From IMG/VR virus record IMGVR_UViG_3300037840_000486, positions 1 to 40,387 of that record: a stretch of DNA of 40,387 nucleotides. One strand, written 5' to 3'. Shown here one piece after another: positions 21,132-29,115 of this stretch. The translations under genes and the position numbers were made by a program. Numbering within the stretch: the stretch's first letter is position 1; every line of letters starts with the position of its first letter. The notes under the pieces are model-generated. The model was given only the letters and a program-made list of their open reading frames with translations. It was not told where the DNA came from and made no database searches. The DNA is from a virus.

Positions 21132-21602
21132 ATGTCTCTTCCTACATCGCCTCCTTATGTTGGCCAGAAATACCAACCTTCTTTTATTGCTGTAGATAAT
21201 AACTTCCTGACAGAAGTTCAATCCATCACTCTTAATAGAGTAGATGGTGGTGAAACTGTCAAAACCATTATGCGTGGTTGGGCAGGTATTGTCACAGGCG
21301 CTGCTATGACTACTGGCACTATGAAAGGTGCTGTTCCATATCAACCTACTGATGTAACTGGTCCTGGATTTGCTAATCAGGGTATGATTACTGGTAAGGG
21401 TTATCAGTTGGATGCCACTATGCTAACTCAAATGAACCAAAATGGCAATACTCCTTTGACTTTCTTAATTGCTATTGGTCAGCCAGCTGCCCAACAATTA
21501 GTTTTTAAGGGATTCATTCGTTCCGTTGATATGGACTATACTGTTGGTGGACAGATAAACTTTTCCTGCAATTTTGAGGGGAATTTTACACTTTCGCAAT
21601 AA
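21132..21602 (+). CDS. Tail tube protein (Mu gpM-like)
   Basis: A 156-residue beta-rich protein behind AAGGAAATAATATAAA. It has the two-sheet layout of contractile-tail tubes (FIAVDNNFLTEVQSITLNRV, then the final GGQINFSCNFEGNF). Its location directly after the sheath and before the chaperone and tape measure genes fixes the assignment. It polymerises around the tape measure. Confidence 0.82.
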   Translation: MSLPTSPPYVGQKYQPSFIAVDNNFLTEVQSITLNRVDGGETVKTIMRGWAGIVTGAAMTTGTMKGAVPYQPTDVTGPGFANQGMITGKGYQLDATMLTQMNQNGNTPLTFLIAIGQPAAQQLVFKGFIRSVDMDYTVGGQINFSCNFEGNFTLSQ

Positions 21603-21636
21603 CTGATGTGAATAATTTATATAAAACTAATTGACC

Positions 21637-21746
21637 CAACAGGACATTTGGTCATTTAGTCCTCATTGAGATCGTTCAATGGGCTGCTAATGAGCAGAAA
21701 GACAATTTAGCTTTTCGTCCTGTTGAGCTTTGTTGTTTTTCTGCTC
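21637..21746 (+). promoter_or_regulatory. Interleaved inverted repeats, possible RNA pseudoknot
   Basis: CAACAGGAC (21637-21645) pairs with GTCCTGTTG (21717-21725), and GAGCAGAAA (21692-21700) pairs with TTTCTGCTC (21738-21746). The second pair starts inside the first and ends outside it, so both together make a pseudoknot; separately, they are alternative hairpins. They fill the 170-base gap before the tail chaperone gene. A T-rich run follows the second pair, so the second could also be a weak terminator that tunes tape-measure expression. Confidence 0.45.
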
Positions 21747-21772
21747 TTTTTCTTTTCAACGGGACACAATCT

Positions 21773-22375
21773 ATGACAGAACAAAATTTAGATAAAAAGA
21801 ATCTCTATCATCAATTGGGACAGCGCTTTCAACACAATGTTCAGCTGCCCAAATCAGATGGTACCTTTATTACTTTACCCATGGTAGTTTTATCTGGTAG
21901 AGAAGAATTCGAAGCCAAACAATTAGCTCATCAAGAGGTAATGGCTTCTTTTGGTAAAAATCCTCCTAAAAAAGATGATGTCTCTAACTATGATGACCTG
22001 TATCAAGATAGATTTGCTTATTGGGTTGTTTATTATTCTGTTAGACTTCCACAGGATATAAATAAGAAATTCTTTCCTACTATTGAATCTGTTTCTGAAT
22101 TACCATATGAGCATATTGGAATTTTGTCTAATTCCTATTTGATGCTCAAAATGAATCAACCTTATCTGACGCATCTTAATAATGATGATCCTGACAAGCT
22201 AAATGCGCTACTGGATCAGATCATTGCGGATGGTAAAGAGCCACATTTTTTTTTGAATTCGCTGCCTCAGCTCAGTTTGATCGTCCTGATCAACTATATG
22301 GGTGCCAAATTGGCAGTATTACAGAAGGACAATGGCTCCACTGGTATGCTCTCAAGCGATACCAACGAAGTTTAA
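21773..22375 (+). CDS. Tail assembly chaperone, short form (gpG-type)
   Basis: A 200-residue, acidic, helical protein in the position of Mu gp41, before the tape measure. AACGGGACACAATCT lies upstream. Residue 158 onward is encoded by CAT TTT TTT TTG, a run of nine T. If ribosomes stay in frame they finish at 22375; if they slip by -1 they continue to 22473. The short form would coat the tape measure together with the fusion during tail assembly. Confidence 0.8.
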   Translation: MTEQNLDKKNLYHQLGQRFQHNVQLPKSDGTFITLPMVVLSGREEFEAKQLAHQEVMASFGKNPPKKDDVSNYDDLYQDRFAYWVVYYSVRLPQDINKKFFPTIESVSELPYEHIGILSNSYLMLKMNQPYLTHLNNDDPDKLNALLDQIIADGKEPHFFLNSLPQLSLIVLINYMGAKLAVLQKDNGSTGMLSSDTNEV

Positions 22376-22473
22376 TGGATCCTGAAGCTACCAAATCACA
22401 GATTCTTAAACCAGCAGCTCCAATAAAGTTTACGATTGATTTGTTGGCACAACTCCACGGAATTAATAAATGA
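22252..22473 (+). CDS. -1 frameshift extension of the tail chaperone (gpGT-type)
   Basis: After the nine-T run at 22246-22254 the -1 frame is open for 73 codons and stops at TGA 22471-22473, overlapping the tape-measure ATG at 22470. It has no start codon of its own near its beginning, and its product (EFAASAQFDRPDQLYGCQIG, then EGQWLHWYALKRYQRSLMDP) looks like a real protein with Trp/Tyr-rich helices. Fusion with the first 160 codons of the upstream gene gives about 233 residues. Programmed -1 slippage at this place is a conserved feature of long-tailed phages. Confidence 0.85.
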   Translation, partial: FEFAASAQFDRPDQLYGCQIGSITEGQWLHWYALKRYQRSLMDPEATKSQILKPAAPIKFTIDLLAQLHGINK

Positions 22474-24533
22474 CACCACCTAAGGCTCAGATTGATCTTC
22501 AATTGATGGGAATACCACAATTAAAAAGTCAAATGAAGAGTATTTCTGATTTATCTCAGGATATGCAAAAGCGAATTGTTCAATCTGAAGAAAAAGCTGC
22601 TTTACAACGCACTCAAATTAACCAGCGTATGTTGGCCGCTTTGCGTGAGTTTGATGCTAAACATGTACAGGGTACTGCTAAATCGGCAGAAGACAGATTA
22701 GCTATTGAAAATAAGTTTCAAAGACAATTATATAATCTAAATCAAAGAGCTGCTTTACAACAACAGCATTTAATGCAAAATACTTCGGGTGGTGGGTTTA
22801 ATTTATCATCGGCTGGTCATTTAGCTCAGACAGCTGGGTTTTATCGTACTGGTCATTTACTACGTGCGGCTGGTGAATTGGGTGTTGGGACTGAGATGAG
22901 TTTAGGAGGAGCAGCAGCTTTTGGTGGTTTAGCTGTAGCAGGCGTATTAGTTGAAAAGGCTTTTGCAGGAGTGGCAGGGGCCGCAACTCATTTAGCGACC
23001 AGTTTAATTGGTGCAGTTAGTCAAATTGGTGGTGCTCGTAATCTACAAGAAACTATCGTAGAAGGTGTTTCCACCGAAAGATTAGCTGCCCAAATTGCTG
23101 CCAACGTTACTGATAATGTTTCTACTAAAGAAGTTCTTAATTTAATAAATAAGACTTCTGCTAATGGTGAATTTACTCCAGGACAGATTGGGGCAGGCTT
23201 TAGTGCCTTCAAAGCTCGCACAGGAACATTCGGGCCTCTCAAAGAGTTGGCTCCATTTATGGCTAATTTAGCTTCTGTTTCTGGTTTAACTGCAGAAGAA
23301 TCAGGTGGTATTTTGGGTCAGATTATGACGCAATTTCCCGGATTAAAGAGTAATGAAGTTAAGCAAGTAGCTATGAACATGTGGGGGTTAGGGCGTTCAG
23401 GAGCAGTAGAACTTAGGAATGCTCAAGACATCACACAAGCTTTGGGTTTTGCTGGTAAAAGTGGTATGGGAGTTACTAAGGGCATCAATTTTGAAATGGG
23501 AATGGTGCAATTAGCCCAACGTTTTACTGGAGGCCAATCAGCTGATCAAGCTGTTACGGGCGTTCGACGTTTGCAGGAAGAGTTACTCCTATCTCCTGGT
23601 AGCTCTAAATATGGTGGTTTGCAAGGAATATTGGGTGGTAACTTTTTAACTCATGATAAGAGTGGACAATTAGTTTTTAGCGATGAAATTAAAACTATGT
23701 CCAAATTAGCCTTAGCTTCTTATGAAGGTAAATTGCCTTCTAAATTGATCGAGGAAAGAGGCCAAAAGGCTTTAATGGGAATTACTTCTTCTTTGTCTTC
23801 TCAATTTACTCCTGGCATGTCAGAAGCTGATAAACAAAAGATTATAGAAGATACTTTTACGAAAATGGCAGATGGCTCTATGGCTATTGATGAGTTTGAT
23901 GGTAAATTGAAAGACATCTCAGAAACTACCGAATATCAAGCTAAAAAAGCCTTTAATAACTTGGCTATTGAACTAGAGACAGAAGTGATGCCAGTCTTTA
24001 AAGATAAGGTAATGCCAGCGGTGTTAGATTTCGTTAATGTGTTGAAAGACAACGCGCCCGCCTTAGCTTCATCTATTGAAATTTTGACCAAGGCATTTAG
24101 CGCTTCCATTCCAATCATGCTGGGTTTTGCCAAGTATTTAGTGGCTACTATGCAAGTTTTAGAGCCCATTATTCCTGGCGCCAGTTCAGATGAATTACAG
24201 AAATTATCTGATGTTATTCAAACTAGTTCTCAGGATTATAATCAAAGCAAACATGGTTCTGATTTGGCACACTTTCTTGGCATCTCTGATGAAGATTTTA
24301 GAAAACAAATAATTGCTGACATCGAAGAAAAAAATCCATCTTTAAAGGGTGATAAGAATTTAGAGAATCAACCATTATCTAAATTTAGTAAAGAAGAAGA
24401 GGAGAGTACTTTTCATCGATTATTATCGCCTATTGCTGATAAATTAACTGTGGCAGCTGATAAACTTAAAGAAGCAGCTGATAAACTGAATAAGACACCT
24501 CAACCTGCACCTCCTGCTCCTACTGGACGATAA
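22470..24533 (+). CDS. Tape measure protein
   Basis: A 687-residue protein beginning with a long Gln/Lys-rich coiled coil (about 10-110), then a hydrophobic Gly/Ala block (about 140-190; GGAAAFGGLAVAGVLVEKAF), mid helices, and a C-terminal helix with repeated AADKL units (TVAADKLKEAADKLNK). This profile plus its place after the chaperones identifies the tail-length ruler. The length is on the short side, implying a tail of roughly 100 nm. Its start overlaps the frameshift product stop. Confidence 0.85.
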   Translation: MTPPKAQIDLQLMGIPQLKSQMKSISDLSQDMQKRIVQSEEKAALQRTQINQRMLAALREFDAKHVQGTAKSAEDRLAIENKFQRQLYNLNQRAALQQQHLMQNTSGGGFNLSSAGHLAQTAGFYRTGHLLRAAGELGVGTEMSLGGAAAFGGLAVAGVLVEKAFAGVAGAATHLATSLIGAVSQIGGARNLQETIVEGVSTERLAAQIAANVTDNVSTKEVLNLINKTSANGEFTPGQIGAGFSAFKARTGTFGPLKELAPFMANLASVSGLTAEESGGILGQIMTQFPGLKSNEVKQVAMNMWGLGRSGAVELRNAQDITQALGFAGKSGMGVTKGINFEMGMVQLAQRFTGGQSADQAVTGVRRLQEELLLSPGSSKYGGLQGILGGNFLTHDKSGQLVFSDEIKTMSKLALASYEGKLPSKLIEERGQKALMGITSSLSSQFTPGMSEADKQKIIEDTFTKMADGSMAIDEFDGKLKDISETTEYQAKKAFNNLAIELETEVMPVFKDKVMPAVLDFVNVLKDNAPALASSIEILTKAFSASIPIMLGFAKYLVATMQVLEPIIPGASSDELQKLSDVIQTSSQDYNQSKHGSDLAHFLGISDEDFRKQIIADIEEKNPSLKGDKNLENQPLSKFSKEEEESTFHRLLSPIADKLTVAADKLKEAADKLNKTPQPAPPAPTGR

Positions 24534-25829
24534 ATGACTACTGGATTACCTCCTACTAACCCACCCATAACACCCAGTTCCAATAATGCAGGCCCCGCTG
24601 GTAGCAATGATTTTTCTTCCAACTTACAACAAATTAGTTGGAGAGGTCTTATTATGCCGTGCGTCTCTTTCAAAGAGAACGGTTCTCAACAATTAGCAGT
24701 GCATGAATATCCTAATCTAGATGGTGCCCGTGTAGAACCAGTCGGTCGTAATCCCATGCAGTTTTCTGTCAGAGCAGTTTTCACTAATAATGTTTACCCC
24801 GCTATCAATGAAACATGGCCAGCTGGTAAATTATATCCTGATGTCTTTAATCGTCTAATGTCACTTCTGTATAATGATGCACATATGGAGTCAGGCATTT
24901 TTCAACATCCAGATAAGCCTGCGTTCAATTGTCGCATTGTTAGTTGGGATTACGGATATACGGGCGATGCTCCACGAGATGGGGCTTTTGTTGATTTTAC
25001 GTTGATTGAAACAATCAAGGAAAAAGCCGCCCCCATTCAAATACCTAGTGGAATACCAGAACTAAATATTCCTTTCGTACAGGATGCTCTCAATAATCCA
25101 CCCTTTGCTCCACCTGGACTTAATTTAGGTCAATTTTTACAACAAGTTTCCACGGCGGTAGCTCAGATTACTGCTTATCCCTCTACCGTCATTACAGGAC
25201 TACAATCTCAATTAGCCTCTTTGAATGCATCTACACAAAGTATTGCAGCTTCTTTGATTACCGCTATTCCACAAACTATTGCTACCTCCCGCGTAGTCGC
25301 TCAGCAGACTAGTAATAGTTTTCAATATGGCTCTTTATTAAATGCTTATAATCAAGCTTCTAACACCAATTTTGGCACTAATTCAAATGCCTCGACAATT
25401 AGTGGAACGTCTGGTTTATCTGGTAATACAGCTTTGATTACTGATCCCCAAAGCTTACAAGCTGTTTATCAAGCTGCCTTTGCTCTTAATAATACTACTT
25501 CGGGTCATGCCGGAATCTTTCTTAGCAAAACTGCTAAATTAATGACAGCACTAATCTATTACTATAATTCCCTTAATAATGTCACTACCGCTTCTGTCAA
25601 ATTGGGTTTAGAGTTATTATTGGGTCAAATACAAATTGCTCAAGAAGTATTAGCTAATAATGCTAATGGACAAACCATAAGACAATATGTGGTGCCACAA
25701 AATATTTCTCTTATTAGTTTATCTAGTTATCTTAATCAAGATCTAGATACTTTCCTATCTCTTAATCCATTTGTTACGCCTTATTATTATGTAGCAGCTC
25801 AAACACAAGTTAATTTTATTCAATCATGA
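24534..25829 (+). CDS. DNA circularisation/tail protein (Mu gpN-like)
   Basis: A 431-residue protein starting one base after the tape-measure stop codon. Residues about 30-165 match the DNA_circ_N family pattern: ISWRGLIMPCVSFKENGSQQ, HEYPNLDGARVEPVGRNP, a FNRLMSLL helix and a closing FVDFTLIE. The rest is a long low-complexity helical and Ser/Thr/Asn-rich part. In Mu this protein belongs to the baseplate hub at the tail tip. Confidence 0.8.
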   Translation: MTTGLPPTNPPITPSSNNAGPAGSNDFSSNLQQISWRGLIMPCVSFKENGSQQLAVHEYPNLDGARVEPVGRNPMQFSVRAVFTNNVYPAINETWPAGKLYPDVFNRLMSLLYNDAHMESGIFQHPDKPAFNCRIVSWDYGYTGDAPRDGAFVDFTLIETIKEKAAPIQIPSGIPELNIPFVQDALNNPPFAPPGLNLGQFLQQVSTAVAQITAYPSTVITGLQSQLASLNASTQSIAASLITAIPQTIATSRVVAQQTSNSFQYGSLLNAYNQASNTNFGTNSNASTISGTSGLSGNTALITDPQSLQAVYQAAFALNNTTSGHAGIFLSKTAKLMTALIYYYNSLNNVTTASVKLGLELLLGQIQIAQEVLANNANGQTIRQYVVPQNISLISLSSYLNQDLDTFLSLNPFVTPYYYVAAQTQVNFIQS

Positions 25830-27277
25830 ATTCTTCTAATCAGCCGATCGATCAAGATTTTGTGAGTATTCATTTTGGCAATATCATTATTGACGATTGG
25901 ACATCTTACAATATTGAACAAGATTTTTTTACTTGTTCGGATGCTTTTACAGCTACTTTGGAAGACAGTAAGGACACACAATTAGCTCAGTATATGGTGT
26001 TGGGTCAGCAGGTTAGAGTATATATTGCTGGTAATCTGCAGATGATTGCTTATTTGGATGATATCGATATTTCTTATACACGTAATGGTGGTACTAAATT
26101 AACTATTTCGGGTAGAGATATTTTGGGACAAGCTGCACAGGCTTATATTTTGCCAAATGTGGGAACTTCTTCTGATAATAATTTCCATTTTACGGCTAAT
26201 ACCACCTTTTCACAAGCTTTTGCTCAAATCTTTGGTAGTTTTCAACCTAATTTAGATATTTCTATCACGGGTGATACTGATGCGGAGGGCAAGTCACTCA
26301 CCCTAAAGAGTGGAGGCCAATTCGGTGTAAGAGTTAAAAGAAAAGGTAATGTGAGAGACCAAACTCAAGTTCGTAGTTTCACCGATAGCTTAAAACACTT
26401 ACTACAGCCTGGTCTTAATGAAACTTATCTCTCCTACGCCAAAAAGCTAGCTAATTGTTTGGGTTGCTATATCAAAGTAATTTTGGTTCCTAATGGAACC
26501 AATATAGAAGAACAAATTTTAATTTCTCCTCCTACTTATGATCGTTCTTCTGCTTCACCTTTCATTTTACGTCATAGTCACGACTCTACATTATCTATTT
26601 TGAATAATGTACTACAAGGTAGTCTTAGATTCAGTGCCAAAGAACAATTTTCTGTCATCATTGGACAATCTACCCTCGGACAGCCAGGATATCGTAAAAA
26701 GACACAAAAGAATATTTGTATCAATGAATTAACGGGCTACTCAGCCCCCGCCAATAATATTTATGATTTAAGTATCAAGTTGGCTAATGCCACCAGCAAT
26801 CAACAGCTAGATAATACAATTCAAAATGTAAAAAATGCTATCAAAGATCTGACACAAAATAAGGGATATATTTTGATGGAATCTAATTTAGATATATATA
26901 ATGTCTTTAGTCAATTACCCATTAAAGTTTCTACTAATTATAGTCGTCCTTTTTACTATGAATCGAAGGAAGCTCATGAGGGACAAGAGTTATCAATGAG
27001 TGTTCGTAAATTGATGGCAGAAAATCAGAACAAATTTTTACAAGCTCATTATACAGTGGATGGTCATTCTATTTCTGGAGTAGTATGGCAACCCAACTGT
27101 ATGTGTCAATTGCAGGATGATGTAGTTAATAATACTGCTCCAATTAACACACAACTTTGGATTGAGAAAGTTAATTTTACTCGTACTCGACAAGACGGCC
27201 CCAAAACTCATCTCAAACTCAATCTCCCCTACACCAATACGGCGATAATAGACAATACGGCGGTAATAAAATCATGA
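25826..27277 (+). CDS. Baseplate hub protein (Mu gp44-like)
   Basis: A 483-residue protein overlapping the previous stop. N-terminal beta domain with QQVRVYIAGNLQMIAYLDDI and GGTKLTISGRDILG, an inserted domain with YAKKLANCLGCYIKVILVPN, and a C-terminal beta domain with VVWQPNCMCQLQDD and ending in EKVNFTRTRQDG. These are the gpD/gp27-type hub landmarks. It forms the trimeric hub that the spike sits on. Confidence 0.85.
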   Translation: MNSSNQPIDQDFVSIHFGNIIIDDWTSYNIEQDFFTCSDAFTATLEDSKDTQLAQYMVLGQQVRVYIAGNLQMIAYLDDIDISYTRNGGTKLTISGRDILGQAAQAYILPNVGTSSDNNFHFTANTTFSQAFAQIFGSFQPNLDISITGDTDAEGKSLTLKSGGQFGVRVKRKGNVRDQTQVRSFTDSLKHLLQPGLNETYLSYAKKLANCLGCYIKVILVPNGTNIEEQILISPPTYDRSSASPFILRHSHDSTLSILNNVLQGSLRFSAKEQFSVIIGQSTLGQPGYRKKTQKNICINELTGYSAPANNIYDLSIKLANATSNQQLDNTIQNVKNAIKDLTQNKGYILMESNLDIYNVFSQLPIKVSTNYSRPFYYESKEAHEGQELSMSVRKLMAENQNKFLQAHYTVDGHSISGVVWQPNCMCQLQDDVVNNTAPINTQLWIEKVNFTRTRQDGPKTHLKLNLPYTNTAIIDNTAVIKS

Positions 27278-28077
27278 TGGGGACTAATATTCATGGTGAT
27301 TCCATTAGATTGGCTATTTTTGATGTGCTAGGAACAACTACTCCTACACAAGGTGGCTCCGATATTACCTCACAAACCGGAGCCTCTTTAGCTAATGTTG
27401 GTTTTTCCGAATACAACGAAATGGCAAGCGTGCAAGCCGAAATTTGGCATCCTGCTGGATTGGTCTCCATTCCGGCTCTCCCAAACTCTACTGTCAGTAA
27501 TCAAGACAGTGCTCAAGCTATAGGTTTTATTAGAGGAGATCAAAATATTCTCTTTGCCTATCGCGATACTCGCACTGAATTAGCGGCTGGTAAAATACAA
27601 CCTGGTGAGACTTGTCTATATGGTAGTAATAGTAAAGCTGCTATGTTTATTAAAAGTGATGATTCTATTACACGACTCACCGAAGACTCTAGCGGAAATT
27701 TAATTATGGATGAATTATCTCCTAATGGATGGAAAATGGTTAGTCCGTTTGGTACGGCTATCTGTGATCAAACAGGTTGGCATTTTACTCATCAAAGTGG
27801 AGCGGGTATGCATTTAGGGGGCACGACCCTTAATCCTATTTATCCAACATTTTTTAATGTTAATGCGGCTAGTTGCACCACCAATGATATGGCGACCCAG
27901 AATATAGTTAGTGATTTATGTTTAGTAATTGTGAATCTATTAGCAGAATTAAGTGCTATTGGTGTAACCTCTGGCATCCCTGCGGGTATGGCAGCTACTA
28001 TTACCGCTTTGGCTGCAGATTTATCTAATAATCCTGTTTATGCTACCACGGTAGCGGCTCTCTTGGCGGCTATATGA
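27274..28077 (+). CDS. Baseplate spike protein (Mu gp45-like)
   Basis: A 267-residue protein. An N-terminal OB-like part (EYNEMASVQAEIWHPAGLVS), a GETCLYGSNS turn, and a middle beta region (SPFGTAICDQTGWHFTHQ) lead to a thin C-terminal part with a hydrophobic helix. The size and order after the hub gene match the membrane-piercing spike of Mu-like tails. There is no obvious HxH metal site at the tip, unlike P2 gpV. Confidence 0.78.
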   Translation: MMGTNIHGDSIRLAIFDVLGTTTPTQGGSDITSQTGASLANVGFSEYNEMASVQAEIWHPAGLVSIPALPNSTVSNQDSAQAIGFIRGDQNILFAYRDTRTELAAGKIQPGETCLYGSNSKAAMFIKSDDSITRLTEDSSGNLIMDELSPNGWKMVSPFGTAICDQTGWHFTHQSGAGMHLGGTTLNPIYPTFFNVNAASCTTNDMATQNIVSDLCLVIVNLLAELSAIGVTSGIPAGMAATITALAADLSNNPVYATTVAALLAAI

Positions 28078-28346
28078 CGCAGACTATAAAACCTTGTTTT
28101 ACCGTTAGCGTATCTCCTCCTCAATTACCTCCTATTTTTGGAGGCTTGAGTGCAACAATCTCTATTGGATTATCGGTTCCACCCTTAGCTATTCCTTGTT
28201 GTCCTTTGTCTATTCCATTATCTCCATTACCGAGTTTACCGCTTACTATTCCTGGACTCAATATGGCCATAGCTACTCTTAACGCCGCTTTGAATAGTGC
28301 TTTTAGTTCATTGTCTCAAATACAAATACCCACCTGCCCAAAATGA
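28074..28346 (+). CDS. Pro-rich small baseplate-associated protein
   Basis: A 90-residue, hydrophobic, Pro-rich protein (FTVSVSPPQLPPIFGGLSAT, then CCPLSIPLSPLPSLPL) with four Cys and no membrane-helix pattern. It overlaps both neighbours by four bases. Its position next to the spike gene and its repeated IP/LP spacing suggest a tip- or hub-associated structural part. No family recognised. Confidence 0.55.
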   Translation: MTQTIKPCFTVSVSPPQLPPIFGGLSATISIGLSVPPLAIPCCPLSIPLSPLPSLPLTIPGLNMAIATLNAALNSAFSSLSQIQIPTCPK

Positions 28347-28642
28347 CTATTGTAAAATTATATCAACATACTATTACTCATCAAAATGGAGGTTTACATG
28401 CTGAGAAGCATCCTGCCATGATGCATACAGATTATCAGGAATGGTCTCTCAATGGTGTTTATCATCGTGAGGATGGGCCCGCTCGTTTATTTAGAGTAGC
28501 TCCTGATGGTAAAAAATATGTTTTAGAATGGTGGCAAAATGGCAAATTTATCCTCTCTGATATTTTACCTCTCGATGTTTTTGAGAAATATTGGTTTAAT
28601 GGTGTTGTGCAACCTGATCACATAATTGGGCAAAATAAATGA
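28343..28642 (+). CDS. MORN-like repeat protein inside the baseplate operon
   Basis: A 99-residue protein with WSLNGVYHREDGPARL (about 34-49), EWWQNGKF and YWFNGVVQ: the W-x-x-NG-x-x-HREDGPA repeat seen in many virus and phage proteins, related to MORN or toxin_YwqK repeats. It overlaps both neighbouring baseplate genes by four bases. The function of this repeat in phages is not established. It is an unusual item within a conserved baseplate order. Confidence 0.65.
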   Translation: MTIVKLYQHTITHQNGGLHAEKHPAMMHTDYQEWSLNGVYHREDGPARLFRVAPDGKKYVLEWWQNGKFILSDILPLDVFEKYWFNGVVQPDHIIGQNK

Positions 28643-29115
28643 CATTTCCTTTTCCTATCGGAGTAAATCTCCTCATACCTCCAGCTAATACTCCGCCTGA
28701 TCGTCGAGATTTAATTGATTGGCAGAATTCTTCTACTATAGATGGGGCCCGTTTTATCAATCCAGTAACAGGAGACTATCAATTAGCCTCTAATGGACAT
28801 TTTAATGGTATGAACGCTATTCAACAAGAGGTTTATCTGGCAGTTTTGACACGTTATAATACTACCTCTATTCCTGGTTTTGGGAACAATATTCAATCTA
28901 TTAAAATCATCAATACTCCTAATTTTGCGCAACAAGCCTATCTTATTATTCAACAGGCACTATCTAATTTAACGAGTAGCGGTCAAATTACTGTGACGCC
29001 ACCAGTTAGTATTACGCAACTTTTTCCTGGACAAGCTATTATTAGTTTCAATTGGATCGATAATGTATCGGGATTGACTAATACGACTAATTTACCAATC
29101 AAGACTAACTCATGA
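28639..29115 (+). CDS. Baseplate wedge protein (Mu gp46-like)
   Basis: A 158-residue protein between spike-side genes and the gp47-like gene. It shows GARFINPVTGDYQLASNGHF near residue 35 and QQEVYLAVLTRYNTTSIPGFGN near 60, then a strand-rich end. This is the layout of the gp46/gp25-like wedge family: a short disordered start, a helix, and a beta sandwich. It would connect hub and gp47. Confidence 0.75.
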   Translation: MTFPFPIGVNLLIPPANTPPDRRDLIDWQNSSTIDGARFINPVTGDYQLASNGHFNGMNAIQQEVYLAVLTRYNTTSIPGFGNNIQSIKIINTPNFAQQAYLIIQQALSNLTSSGQITVTPPVSITQLFPGQAIISFNWIDNVSGLTNTTNLPIKTNS

